A program made the translations under genes and the position numbers. From an uncultured Candidatus Woesearchaeota archaeon (GTDB lineage: Archaea; Nanobdellota; Nanobdellia; Woesearchaeales; 21-14-0-10-32-9), in the NCBI GenBank assembly GCA_903891505.1, contig CAITEO010000087.1, positions 1 through 33,457 on the forward strand: 33,457 bases of DNA, in the 5' to 3' direction. This document shows, piece by piece, positions 15,487 through 23,550 of this stretch. The notes under the pieces are model-generated. The model was not told where the DNA came from. It saw nothing but the letters and a program-made list of their open reading frames with translations, and searched no databases. Position 1 is the first letter of the stretch. Every line of letters starts with the position of its first letter.

Positions 15487-16101
15487 TTAGACGAGTTTTG
15501 GACGAGCTAGAATTTCTTGTTTTTTAGACCCGCCTAATTCTTTTGCTGTTTTTGTATAGTATTTATGATTTCTTAAGAAATTTGGTTGGTCTTCATTGTA
15601 CCATTTTCTTTTTTCTACGCCAAACTCCAAGCGCAACTTTTCAGACATTGTATCGAACTCTTTTGTTCCAATATACCCAACATCGCAATCACACATTATT
15701 CTCTGCAAAATTCCTCTTGGTTTAGTCGGCATTTTTGTCGCAAGAATCAATTTATAAATAATATTTATTTGACTTGATGAATAACCTTGTTTTAAAAGAA
15801 AAAGCGTCGCAAATTTTGCAGATTGCTCTTCATTATCTGTTCTTCCTTTGACATACACAACATCGTGTAACAACGCAGCTGTTTCTAGAAGAAATATATT
15901 TTCTTTGAAGATTCCCTCGTTAACACCATAGAATCTTGCTGCATCACAAACCATAAGTGCGTGTTTGTAATTATGATATGGTAATTTAGGCGCGCGTTTC
16001 TTGACAAACAAATCTATTTGCTTTAGTTTCTCATCATATCCTATTTTTTTGTAAAACTCTAGTAGCTCAATTGTTTTCGAACGCATTTCTTTTATAGTCA
16101 T
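15487..16101 (-). CDS. HD-domain phosphohydrolase
   Basis: Metal-dependent phosphohydrolase of the HD superfamily; the substrate is unknown. The 204 residues show PYHNYKHALMV (41-51, H43 and H47), LLHDVVY with the H79-D80 doublet, and CDCDVGYIG (D138 or D140) for the final ligand. The arrangement resembles the family of small predicted metal-dependent HD hydrolases rather than GTPase-linked RelA/SpoT proteins. A strong TATA box (16122-16133) precedes the ATG, consistent with a leaderless message. The next gene downstream is the HTH regulator, with its own palindrome and box. Confidence 0.85.
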   Translation of the reverse strand: MTIKEMRSKTIELLEFYKKIGYDEKLKQIDLFVKKRAPKLPYHNYKHALMVCDAARFYGVNEGIFKENIFLLETAALLHDVVYVKGRTDNEEQSAKFATLFLLKQGYSSSQINIIYKLILATKMPTKPRGILQRIMCDCDVGYIGTKEFDTMSEKLRLEFGVEKRKWYNEDQPNFLRNHKYYTKTAKELGGSKKQEILARPKLV

Positions 16102-16121
16102 AACCTAATTTAACAAGATAA

Positions 16122-16133
16122 ATTATATATATC
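16122..16133. promoter_or_regulatory. TATA-rich divergent promoter region
   Basis: ATTATATATATC lies 21-32 bases upstream of the HD gene ATG (16101, minus). It is also the only strong A/T box in the 87-base gap before the divergent pyrophosphatase-like gene at 16189 (plus), 56 bases away. The minus-strand assignment is well placed; use by the plus gene is a guess. Confidence 0.5.
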
Positions 16134-16188
16134 TTACTATATCTATCCTCAATATCAAGAAAATCTGCGATGGTGCGAACACAATAAA

Positions 16189-16542
16189 ATGAGTTACTCA
16201 ACAAAATTCATAGGTAAACAAGTAAAAATAAAAGTGGATAGACCTCTAGGTAGTGCTCACCCTAAATATCCAGATATGATTTACTCTATAAATTATGGTT
16301 TTGTGGAGGGAACAATCGCGCCTGATGGCGAAGAATTAGATGCGTATATACTAGGTGTTTCAAAACCAGTTTCTGAGTTTACTGGAACCTGCATCGCCGT
16401 AATTAAAAGATCTGATGATGATGACGATAAACTGATCGTTGTTCCAACAGAGCCAAACTATGCTCAATATACTGATGAAAAGATTCTAGAGCTGACACAC
16501 TTTCAAGAACAATACTTTAAATCTAAAATACTAAGAAAGTAA
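16189..16542 (+). CDS. Short inorganic pyrophosphatase-like protein
   Basis: Resembles the soluble inorganic pyrophosphatase fold in a short 117-residue form common in Firmicutes. Visible segments are KVDRPLGSAHP, INYGFVEGTIAPDGEELDAY and LGVSKPVSEFTGTCIAVI. The family I signature DxDxxD appears as D-G-E-E-L-D, with one metal Asp replaced by Glu, and the protein lacks about a third of a normal family I enzyme. Pyrophosphatase activity is therefore doubtful; binding or hydrolysis of another phosphate compound is possible. It is the only plus-strand gene in the neighbourhood and may be transferred. Confidence 0.75.
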   Translation: MSYSTKFIGKQVKIKVDRPLGSAHPKYPDMIYSINYGFVEGTIAPDGEELDAYILGVSKPVSEFTGTCIAVIKRSDDDDDKLIVVPTEPNYAQYTDEKILELTHFQEQYFKSKILRK

Positions 16543-16587
16543 AACAACAACTAGACTCAAATATAGCCCAAAGAAAAAACAAAAGAT

Positions 16588-17001
16588 TTATTCGACTGTG
16601 AATTCCCCTGTGTACATGTTCATTGAGCAAGCGATTCTAAAAAGTCCTGCTTTGTCTGGCGAGAATGTTATTACATTGTTGCTCTCTGTTAATGTTTTTT
16701 GTATTCCAAACGATGGTATAACTACAGTTCTTGCGCAGCCATCAACACTTGTCATGTCAAATATTAATTTGACAATCGCTCCTTTCTTGAGCGTTGTTGG
16801 TTCAAAGACATAATTTGCTCCAACTATTTTTACATGAACTTCTTGAATATCTTTAAAATCATTTCCTGATGTTGTTTGCCCTGAAACATTATTTCCCCCT
16901 GTGCTGCAGCCGGCAACAATAATTGAAGCTATTACCAGTAATAAAACAAAAATCTTCCAGGAAATATTTTTCTTTTTCATTATTTTTTTACTCCGCATCA
17001 T
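16588..17001 (-). CDS. Cupredoxin-like lipoprotein
   Basis: Surface copper-binding or electron-transfer protein. The 137 residues start with a basic stretch and a hydrophobic segment ending in a lipobox IVAGC, so Cys32 is probably lipidated and the protein membrane-anchored outside the cell. A linker (33-50) leads to a cupredoxin-like domain. The usual first copper His is C89 (in VDGCARTVVIP), and the second cluster is C125, M127 and M129 (CSMNM). Such Cys/Met sites favour Cu(I). The domain is closely similar to the neighbouring protein at 17027-17620, which ends 25 bases upstream. ATG codons at 17001 and 16998 are both possible. Confidence 0.85.
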   Translation of the reverse strand: MMRSKKIMKKKNISWKIFVLLLVIASIIVAGCSTGGNNVSGQTTSGNDFKDIQEVHVKIVGANYVFEPTTLKKGAIVKLIFDMTSVDGCARTVVIPSFGIQKTLTESNNVITFSPDKAGLFRIACSMNMYTGEFTVE

Positions 17002-17026
17002 TTAATTAAAAATCTTGTGAATGACT

Positions 17027-17620
17027 CTATCTTCCACTGCCGCAGCCGCATCCTCCACTGCCACCTGAGCCCATTCCACATGTTGGCGCAGGACTTGAAG
17101 CTAAATTCGTATTCTGCGCAGTTATTGCTGCAGTCGTTGTGGCATTAGCTGTTCCATCATCTGTTACAACAAGAATTCCTCTATACATATTCATTGTACA
17201 TGCGACTTTGAACGTTCCTACTTTGTTTGGTGTGAATTCTACTGTGTTGTCTGTGTCTGAAAAATATTTCTGTACGCCAAAATCAGGTATTGTAAATGCC
17301 TTTGAACAGCCAGGCATTGCACTTACATCAGCAACAATTTTAACAGGAACCCCGACCTTTACAACACTCGGTGTTAAGACGTATCCTGAGCCCACAACTT
17401 TTAAGTTGACAATTTGCACATCTCCTTGAACTTGCGATGCCACGCCTAAATTAGCCTGCTGATTATTTTTACCTGAATTAGCATAGCTATTTGCATCGCC
17501 ATTATAATTAGAGGCAACACCTCCTTTTTGCGCGACGATGTTTGTCGCGGCAAACACAAAAATAAATCCAACTATCACTATCGCAATCGCGAGTATTGGT
17601 ATCTTAAAGTAATCTTTCAT
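17027..17620 (-). CDS. Membrane-anchored cupredoxin-like protein with Gly/Cys tail
   Basis: Second cupredoxin-like surface protein of the copper cluster. Residues 8-26 are an N-terminal membrane anchor (no lipobox Cys). A polar Asn-rich linker follows, then the copper domain (about 68-153) with C105 (PGCSKAFTIP) and C141, M143, M145 (CTMNM). Residues 154-179 are Thr/Ala-rich. The last residues form a metal-binding-like tail with C181, C191 and C193 among glycines (CGMGSGGSGGCGCG). It probably arose with the lipoprotein gene by duplication. The wide gap upstream (17621-17816) contains hairpin element H. Confidence 0.85.
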   Translation of the reverse strand: MKDYFKIPILAIAIVIVGFIFVFAATNIVAQKGGVASNYNGDANSYANSGKNNQQANLGVASQVQGDVQIVNLKVVGSGYVLTPSVVKVGVPVKIVADVSAMPGCSKAFTIPDFGVQKYFSDTDNTVEFTPNKVGTFKVACTMNMYRGILVVTDDGTANATTTAAITAQNTNLASSPAPTCGMGSGGSGGCGCGSGR

Positions 17621-17645
17621 TTTTTTATCCTCCTATTATTCTCTT

Positions 17646-17799
17646 ACTCGTATTTTTGTGGCCGCGAGCTATCGAGCTAAACACGCATTAACAAATACGA
17701 GTCTAGCCCAAGAAAATCTGTGAGGATTTTCTGGACACAGAAAACGTGAAACGCTTTCTTGTGTTTTGTTGACTGCATTATTCATTTGCTCGCTGGGCT
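17646..17799. repeat. Multi-hairpin intergenic element H, related to C and D
   Basis: First hairpin: ACTCGTATTT (17646-17655) with AAATACGAGT (17693-17702). Second unit: AGCCCA (17705-17710) with TGGGCT (17794-17799) around AGAAAATC/GATTTTCT (17711-17732) and an ACACAGAAAACG/CGCTTTCTTGTGT pair. The second unit shares its two inner hairpins with elements C and D, but the G/C tract core is missing. It fills the gap between two copper-cluster genes. Confidence 0.65.
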
Positions 17800-17816
17800 T
17801 CAAAAAAATACTTCGT

Positions 17817-18737
17817 TTATCCTCCAAAAAGCACTGATTTTGGCCCGTAAATTACGAGCGCCGTTAGCGCGAACGTTATTATTATGCTAATTGCTGCAAG
17901 CGAGATGAAATCAATATCGCGTTTGACAATCTTCTTATTCTCAACAACTTCTTCAAAGTACATATAAACAAATCCCGCGAGTATTGCAAGGTTTATTACA
18001 ATGTAAAATGGCATGAATATTTTGACGTGGTCTGTGAACATCATCATTGTTATCATCGGACCCATTGTTCCGCCCATGATTCCTGCCATCATTCCTTGCA
18101 TTATTCCCATGTTTCCGCAACTTGTTCCAGATATTATACCTGCAATTGTTCCTATTATCATTCCAACCATCGCGCCAATGAAAAAACCATTTACTGCGCC
18201 ATGAACTGCTCCGATCATCATTCCTGTCTGCATTCCAAGCGTCATTCCTATCATCATTCCAGTCATGCATGTTACATGTCCTTTTTGTGTGTACATGTAC
18301 CACGCGCTTGCAGCAAGTGCAGCGACGCTAATATCTAAGTAGAATAACCAAATTCCGAACTTCGAGAGGAAATTTGGAATTGAATTTAGGAATCCGAAGT
18401 ATGCTATTGCTTGAAGCCCAAATAGTATTAAGAAAATGAAGAGTGAGTACCAGAATACTTTTCGCATCGTTTTGTATTTCTCTTTATTTTCTTTCATATC
18501 TCGAAGTCTCTCTTTGAGATTTTTTCTTTCAAACGGATTGAGCGATGCTCGAAAGCCAAGCGATTCTATGTTTTTTATCAGCTTGTCTGATGAGACAACT
18601 TTTTGATTATACTCTACTTCTATTCCGTCATTCTCGACCGTAAATTCATCAACGCCGTTGATGTTTTTGAATTTACGATTCAAGAGCTTTGTGCAACTTT
18701 CACATTCGATGTCTGGTATGAATATTTTTTCTTTCAT
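17817..18737 (-). CDS. HMA-domain membrane protein with Gly/Met-rich helices
   Basis: Copper-cluster membrane protein of unknown activity. Residues 3-66 are a heavy-metal-associated domain with C12-E-S-C15 as the metal site. After a charged linker about seven membrane segments follow (roughly 93-115, 126-149, 158-180, 182-203, 210-233, 240-262 and 276-298). The middle three are packed with Gly and Met (GMMIGMTLGM, GIMQGMMAGIMGG) plus C157 and C207. Gly spacing suggests tight helix packing, and the many Met side chains could line a Cu(I) path. I infer copper transfer or transport; no transporter family was recognised. Confidence 0.75.
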   Translation of the reverse strand: MKEKIFIPDIECESCTKLLNRKFKNINGVDEFTVENDGIEVEYNQKVVSSDKLIKNIESLGFRASLNPFERKNLKERLRDMKENKEKYKTMRKVFWYSLFIFLILFGLQAIAYFGFLNSIPNFLSKFGIWLFYLDISVAALAASAWYMYTQKGHVTCMTGMMIGMTLGMQTGMMIGAVHGAVNGFFIGAMVGMIIGTIAGIISGTSCGNMGIMQGMMAGIMGGTMGPMITMMMFTDHVKIFMPFYIVINLAILAGFVYMYFEEVVENKKIVKRDIDFISLAAISIIITFALTALVIYGPKSVLFGG

Positions 18738-18808
18738 GACTTTCCCTCATTTCATATTCGTTATTTATATTTTTTAATTCTATTAGCTTTATTTTAATTT
18801 TTTAATTT

Positions 18809-21049
18809 TTACAACTTTGTGTTCTTGAGCAGTAAACTATTCGTTACAACACTCACACTACTGAGTGCCATTGCTCCACCTGCAATTATTGGCGAGAGTA
18901 ACCATCCTGTGAATGGATAGAGCACGCCTGCTGCAAGTGGAATTCCGAGTATGTTGTAAACTAGCGCCCAGAACATGTTCTGTCTTATTTTCCCCATTGT
19001 TTGCTTGGAGAGTTTTATCGCTCGCGGCACATCTCGAAGATCGTTCTTCATGAGCACTATGTTGCCGCTCTCCATCGCGACATCTGTTCCTGAGCCGAGG
19101 GCGATTCCTATGTCTGCTTGCGCAAGTGCTGGCGCATCATTTATTCCATCTCCAACCATGACGACAACATTCGTTTCTTGTCCATTCTTTCCATTACCCT
19201 TTTGTTGTTGAAGTTTTTTTACATACTCTGCTTTCTTGTTCGGAAGAACTTCCGCGAAAACATTCTCTGGTTTTATTCCCGCAAGAATTGCTATCGCTTT
19301 CGCTGTTCTTTCGTTGTCCCCTGTTATCATGTATACTTCTATCTTCATTTTTTGAAGTTCTAAAACTGCCTCTCTTGATGTTTCTTTGATTGTATCCGCT
19401 ACAGCTATTGCGCCAATTAGTGTTTTGCCAAGAGATAGAAGCATTACTGTTTTTCCTTCTGATTCGAGCGTTTCTATTTCTTGTTTTTGTGATGAATAGT
19501 TGACCTTGATTTTTTGCATCAATCTTTGATTTCCAAAGTAATACTGCTTCGTTCCTATTTTTGCTTCTATTCCATGACCAGATATTGCTTTGAAACCCGT
19601 TACTTTTGAAAGAGATATCTTCTTCTTCGATGCATCGTTAACAATTGCATCCGCAAGTGGATGTTCTGATTGTTTTTCTATCGACGCTACAATTTTCAAT
19701 AGGTCCATCTCAGAAAATTTCTTGTTGAATACCACTATATTTGTAACAACTGGCGTGCCATTCGTGATTGTTCCTGTCTTGTCTAATATTACGTATTTTG
19801 TTTTGTGCGCAGCTTCCAAACTATCTGCTCCTTTGATTAGTATTCCTTTCTTCGCGCCTTTTCCTGTTCCAACTATTATCGCAGTTGGAGTTGCAAGACC
19901 AAGCGCACAAGGACATGCAATTACAAGTACAGCTACGCTTGTTATGAGTGCGAACGAAAGAGTTTTGCCGAATATGAAATACCAGATTCCGAATGTGATT
20001 AGTGCGATTGCAATCACTATTGGAACAAAGTATGCTGAAATAGTATCTGCGAATCTTTGGATTGGTGCTTTCTTTCCTTGCGCATCCTCAATTAACTTTA
20101 TTATACTCGCAAGAGTTGTATTTTCACCAATCTTTGTCGCTTTGAACGTGAAGGCGCCATGCTTGTTGATTGTTCCCCCAATAACAACGTCGCCCTTTTT
20201 CTTTTCACGTGGAATGCTCTCGCCTGTTATCATGCTCTCATCGACAGATGATGTTCCTTCTATTATGATTCCATCGACAGGGATTTTCTCTCCTGGTTTG
20301 ACTATTATTATATCTCCAAGAACGACTTCATCAACAGGAATTGTTATTTCTTTTTTCTTTTTACCAACAAATCTTATAATTGTCGCCATTTTCGGCGCGA
20401 GTTCCATGAGTTTCTTTATGGCGTCGCTCGTTTTTCCTTTTGCTCTCGCTTCAAGGTAGCGTCCTAGCATTACGAACGTGATTAGTATTGCTGATGTTTC
20501 GAAGTACTGCCCAAGACTTGGATTGAAAAGCAAAGCATACACGCTAAATAGATATGCTGCACTTGTTCCAATAGCAACGAGCGTATCCATATTCGCGGAT
20601 TTGTTCTTGAGTGAGACCCATGCACTTCTATATATGTCCCATCCGACGACAAATTGAACAGGAGTTGAAAGTATGAATAGAATTAACATTTCATACGGAA
20701 GAGCAATGCCGAGAGGCATGAATATCATTCCTATAATAAATGCAGGAATTGCGAACATTAATCCTAAGTAGAAATTGTTTTTTATGAGTTGTATTTCTTT
20801 CTTTTGAGTTTCAGCATCATTTTGCGCGTCTTCTTTGCGTGCAATTGCTGCGTCGTATCCTCTGCTTTGTACAACTTTGATTAAGTCCTCTTCTGATAAC
20901 TTTGTTTCGTCGTAGAGCACCATCGCTTTCGCTGTTGCGTAGTTTACATTCGCTTCCTTAACTCCATCTGCTTTTGAAAGTCCTTTGTTTATCAAGAACG
21001 CGCAACTCGCACAGTGCATTCCAGTTATTTTCAAATCAGTTTTCTTCAC
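18809..21049 (-). CDS. copA: Copper-exporting P-type ATPase CopA
   Basis: P1B-type ATPase that pumps Cu(I) out of the cytosol. The 746 residues are full length. One N-terminal HMA domain (GMHCASC, C13 and C16) is followed by eight predicted helices. The membrane metal motif is C379-P380-C381. D423 in DKTGTITNG is phosphorylated, and [12 protein letters not shown] marks the hinge. The start is GTG with an AGGT Shine-Dalgarno-like site 6 bases upstream. Element E separates it from the CopZ-like gene. Copper rather than another metal is inferred from CPC and the neighbours. Confidence 0.96.
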   Translation of the reverse strand: MKKTDLKITGMHCASCAFLINKGLSKADGVKEANVNYATAKAMVLYDETKLSEEDLIKVVQSRGYDAAIARKEDAQNDAETQKKEIQLIKNNFYLGLMFAIPAFIIGMIFMPLGIALPYEMLILFILSTPVQFVVGWDIYRSAWVSLKNKSANMDTLVAIGTSAAYLFSVYALLFNPSLGQYFETSAILITFVMLGRYLEARAKGKTSDAIKKLMELAPKMATIIRFVGKKKKEITIPVDEVVLGDIIIVKPGEKIPVDGIIIEGTSSVDESMITGESIPREKKKGDVVIGGTINKHGAFTFKATKIGENTTLASIIKLIEDAQGKKAPIQRFADTISAYFVPIVIAIALITFGIWYFIFGKTLSFALITSVAVLVIACPCALGLATPTAIIVGTGKGAKKGILIKGADSLEAAHKTKYVILDKTGTITNGTPVVTNIVVFNKKFSEMDLLKIVASIEKQSEHPLADAIVNDASKKKISLSKVTGFKAISGHGIEAKIGTKQYYFGNQRLMQKIKVNYSSQKQEIETLESEGKTVMLLSLGKTLIGAIAVADTIKETSREAVLELQKMKIEVYMITGDNERTAKAIAILAGIKPENVFAEVLPNKKAEYVKKLQQQKGNGKNGQETNVVVMVGDGINDAPALAQADIGIALGSGTDVAMESGNIVLMKNDLRDVPRAIKLSKQTMGKIRQNMFWALVYNILGIPLAAGVLYPFTGWLLSPIIAGGAMALSSVSVVTNSLLLKNTKL

Positions 21050-21089
21050 AATTATACCTTTTTAGTTTTTCTTATGTTATTAACCGCCT

Positions 21090-21173
21090 GTTGAGTTGCC
21101 TATGCTCCACCCCGGAGGGGGCGACCCCTGGAGCAACGCGTCGCTATAATACGACGGCGTACGGCAACTCAAC
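21090..21173 (-). repeat. Palindromic intercistronic element, family I, copy E
   Basis: Arms GTTGAGTTGCC (21090-21100) and GGCAACTCAAC (21163-21173) enclose 62 bases. On the minus strand these hold GTACGC, a CGTCG/CGACG hairpin, and GCTCC/GGAGC closing the core of G4, C5 and G4 tracts. It lies between CopA (start 21049) and the CopZ-like gene (stop 21185). The inner sequence is very close to copy B. Confidence 0.88.
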
Positions 21174-21184
21174 CACGTCAACTC

Positions 21185-21400
21185 TTACTTCGCAATCTTT
21201 ACTTCGTAGCCTTCTGCTTTGATTGCAGCAATCATTTTTTGCTCATCAGCAAGTTTCTCGTCGTATTCAACTATCGCATTTTCTTTTTTCAAATCAACTT
21301 TTGCATCTTTGACTCCTTTAACATCAGTTAATGCTTCTTTGACGAGCATTGTACAACTTGGACAATGCATTCCTTTAATTTTCAGTTCTGTTTTCTTCAC
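21185..21400 (-). CDS. copZ: CopZ-like copper chaperone (HMA domain)
   Basis: Single heavy-metal-associated domain of 71 residues with the GMHCPSC metal loop (C13, C16), expected to carry Cu(I) to CopA in the cytosol. Its first residues closely match the N-terminal HMA domain of CopA, indicating a common origin. The start is GTG, overlapping the upstream stop by four bases (GTGA), and GAGGTGA is the Shine-Dalgarno site. CopA lies downstream across element E. Confidence 0.93.
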   Translation of the reverse strand: MKKTELKIKGMHCPSCTMLVKEALTDVKGVKDAKVDLKKENAIVEYDEKLADEQKMIAAIKAEGYEVKIAK

Positions 21401-22203
21401 GCTTTCACCTCAGTATTGAAAAAATTACTCTCTACAACGTGCGCCATATCAAGACTTGTATTTGTTTTCTCGAGCACACCAACTATCACTATGTTTCGTC
21501 CAAAGAAACCATCAAGCGTATCTCCAACTTTGTTAAAGAGTTTTTCTTCACGCATCATTTTCGCCTCATCATACCCTAGTATTAATGGATAATAAGTTGC
21601 GTCTCCTTGGAATTGTTTTGTGAATAATGTAAAATTACCCTCAGCAAGAGTTAAGTTTATTTTGTTCTTATCTTGAACATTGTATAGATAAAATAATTTT
21701 GGAACCTTGCCATCTTTTAACTTAACAACGCTCACTCCAGCAAAGCCCCCACTCAAATTTGCATAATCTTCGCTTGATAAATAATGAAAATCATCTGCGA
21801 ACGTTCCTGTCGCTTCAAGTACACCTGAGACTTTGAAAACTGTTCCTTGTTCCTCAATATTATCTCCAATTCTTTTGTACTCTCCTTCTTCTTTCATCAT
21901 TAGTCCTTGTTCGCTACCAAGAACAATAGTTCCTTGCATAGGAACCGCCATTCCCTTCGCTCGATATGCAGATAAATTACTGCTCGGTGCAAGTACAAAC
22001 ATATCTATCGTGCCATCGTCATTATATACTGTTTTTATCTGCATATTTCTGAAAAGATCAAGTTTTGGTGCGGTTATTGGTCTTGCTGTATTCATCATTA
22101 ACTTGGACGATCCTAAGATAAAATACAGCGCGATGACTACTATTATTACTGCTGCTGCAAATACTATTGCTGTTTTTTTGCTTGACAAATAATCACTCGA
22201 CAT
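21397..22203 (-). CDS. Membrane-anchored protein of the copper cluster, unknown function
   Basis: I do not recognise this 268-residue protein. Residues 9-30 form one N-terminal membrane helix, and the rest is likely outside the cell. It is rich in beta-strand patterns, with two segments of similar pattern (VFKVSGVLEATGTF and NIVIVGVLEKTNTSLDM) that recall OB-like barrels, a weak impression. No Cys is present, and Met-rich stretches (AKGMAVPMQG, QGLMMKEE, EAKMMREE) are frequent. As first gene of the copper operon and coupled to CopZ by a 4-base overlap, it may bind copper at the surface. A TATA box lies at 22219-22229. Confidence 0.75.
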   Translation of the reverse strand: MSSDYLSSKKTAIVFAAAVIIVVIALYFILGSSKLMMNTARPITAPKLDLFRNMQIKTVYNDDGTIDMFVLAPSSNLSAYRAKGMAVPMQGTIVLGSEQGLMMKEEGEYKRIGDNIEEQGTVFKVSGVLEATGTFADDFHYLSSEDYANLSGGFAGVSVVKLKDGKVPKLFYLYNVQDKNKINLTLAEGNFTLFTKQFQGDATYYPLILGYDEAKMMREEKLFNKVGDTLDGFFGRNIVIVGVLEKTNTSLDMAHVVESNFFNTEVKA

Positions 22204-22218
22204 ATCTAACCACTACTG

Positions 22219-22229
22219 TAAATATATTG
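22219..22229 (-). promoter_or_regulatory. TATA box of the copper operon
   Basis: Minus-strand CAATATATTTA is 16-26 bases upstream of the first gene's ATG at 22203, consistent with a leaderless message for the six-gene copper unit. Confidence 0.5.
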
Positions 22230-22258
22230 TAACAACGCCTTCACTTAAGGTTATTCAT

Positions 22259-22289
22259 ACCCCTTGTAAATTTGAAACCCCTTATAAAT
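22259..22289 (+). repeat. 13-base direct repeat including a TATA box
   Basis: ACCCCTTGTAAAT (22259-22271) and ACCCCTTATAAAT (22277-22289) match at 12 of 13 bases and are 18 bases apart. The second contains TATAAATA (22283-22290), placed correctly for transcription starting in the palindrome just downstream. Confidence 0.6.
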
Positions 22290-22293
22290 AAAC

Positions 22294-22313
22294 ATGTGAA
22301 ACTAGTTTCACAT
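22294..22313. promoter_or_regulatory. 20-base perfect palindrome (operator candidate)
   Basis: ATGTGAAACTAGTTTCACAT is a perfect palindrome. It begins 4 bases after a TATA box on the plus strand, so it would cover the predicted transcription start. It is 91 bases upstream of the copper operon (minus) and 145 bases upstream of the plus-strand gene at 22458. A repressor bound here could control either side. The regulator is unknown. Confidence 0.7.
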
Positions 22314-22425
22314 TAAAATATTATTCTATAAATCCCTGAATAATAGACGCAGAACCAAAATCTATTCAAAAAGGTTGTGAAAGATGACGCGTATTTAGTA
22401 GTGCTGCATACATCCTTAAGAAAAG

Positions 22426-22434
22426 ATTAAATAC
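22426..22434 (+). promoter_or_regulatory. TATA box of the 22458 gene
   Basis: ATTAAATAC lies 24-32 bases upstream of the ATG at 22458, fitting a leaderless archaeal start. Confidence 0.45.
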
Positions 22435-22457
22435 AAGCAAATCAGAGATTGTTGTCA

Positions 22458-22934
22458 ATGGGCGACTTGGAACTAACAAATAACATAAACTATGTCCGCA
22501 CAATAGGCAGTAAACTGCTTGATGCGTATAACTACATAGAGACTGATCTTCTTTTAAACATCGGACACCACCCTAAATTGTATTCTGCGGAGATTAGACA
22601 TTATGTGATGCTTGAAACGCTTGGAATAAAAATAGTAAATCTAGCAGATAAGCTCGAGAATGAAATTGTTTTAACAGCTGATGATATTGGTTGCCTAACA
22701 AATCTTTTTCTTGACTCATCGAAGCAACTATATGCTGAGTTGGAATATCTTCTGGATAAAAGTGAGAGAAGCAAACAAAGATATTCTGATCGACACTTAA
22801 CGAAGAAAGAGAGTGTTAGAAAAGCAGTTTACTTCAGACGGACTTCTCGCGTAAGAGAAATCATGAAATCTGTAGAAGAAGGACCATTTCCTGACCACGT
22901 ACTAATTCATCAATCTAGTTATTCACAGAGTTGA
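22458..22934 (+). CDS. Helical protein of unknown function
   Basis: I do not recognise this 158-residue protein. It is predicted to be nearly all helical, soluble and charged, with no Cys motif, signal or membrane segment. Residues about 100-135 are basic (KSERSKQRYSDRHLTKKESV). In-frame TTG codons lie upstream at 22449 and 22452, but the ATG at 22458 has a TATA box at the leaderless distance and is preferred. It stands alone on the plus strand between minus-strand genes. The codon pattern and clean end make it a credible gene. Confidence 0.6.
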   Translation: MGDLELTNNINYVRTIGSKLLDAYNYIETDLLLNIGHHPKLYSAEIRHYVMLETLGIKIVNLADKLENEIVLTADDIGCLTNLFLDSSKQLYAELEYLLDKSERSKQRYSDRHLTKKESVRKAVYFRRTSRVREIMKSVEEGPFPDHVLIHQSSYSQS

Positions 22935-22965
22935 TTATTCAGAAGTTTAAGTTATCTGTCCAGAC

Positions 22966-23481
22966 TTATTGATGCTTCAATATCACGACGTTCGTCATTC
23001 CACGCCTTTTGCGCTCAATTACGCCCTTACCTTCAAGTCTATCTAGTATCCGTGTGATTTTAACTTTTGTAAACTTCGTTTCTTCAACAAGTTGTGATTG
23101 AAAGATTGATCCGTTAGCATCTATCACTCGTTCAACAATCGCGCGCTCATCAGGTTCGAGTTTCCCAAGGAGCTTCTCGTAGTTCTCTTTTGTTATCTTC
23201 TTCGCTTTAACTTGTTCTTTGATTACTTTAACCGTATGAACTTCTCGAACAACTTCATCCTTTGCGAAGAATACAAGATATAATCCAACTATTAGAACAA
23301 ATATCAGTATCCCCAGTCCGACGTTAGTTTGGAACTTTATGTCCCCCCACATCGCGCAGCTAGCTCCGTGGCTGCAATTGTCATTGACAATCTGCGTTAA
23401 TGCATGATTGAATAGCCAGATTAGAACGCCCATAAGAATGGAAATTCCAATTACGATGTATCCTACCTGACGATTCTTCAT
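22966..23481 (-). CDS. Membrane protein with C-terminal winged-HTH domain
   Basis: Membrane-bound DNA-binding protein, a type common in Euryarchaeota and DPANN. Two membrane helices (about 7-26 and 53-72) flank an outside loop with C36 and C42 (DNCSHGASCAMW), which could form a disulfide or bind metal. A linker leads to a MarR/ArsR-like winged helix at about 108-168 (IFQSQLVEETKFTKVKITRILDRLEGKGVIERK). It may sense an extracytoplasmic signal and act on nearby genes. The ATG is preceded by GAGGAGGATAT about 10 bases upstream. Confidence 0.82.
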   Translation of the reverse strand: MKNRQVGYIVIGISILMGVLIWLFNHALTQIVNDNCSHGASCAMWGDIKFQTNVGLGILIFVLIVGLYLVFFAKDEVVREVHTVKVIKEQVKAKKITKENYEKLLGKLEPDERAIVERVIDANGSIFQSQLVEETKFTKVKITRILDRLEGKGVIERKRRGMTNVVILKHQ

Positions 23482-23550
23482 ACTCTGCGATATCCTCCTC
23501 TTTTTTTAAAGGTTGTGAAATAAAGTAGAATTTCAGAAAAGTACAAACAA

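Noticed and set aside
22379-22432. 17-codon GTG frame downstream of the 22294-22313 palindrome
   Set aside because: Too short, with no similarity or conserved pattern that I can see.
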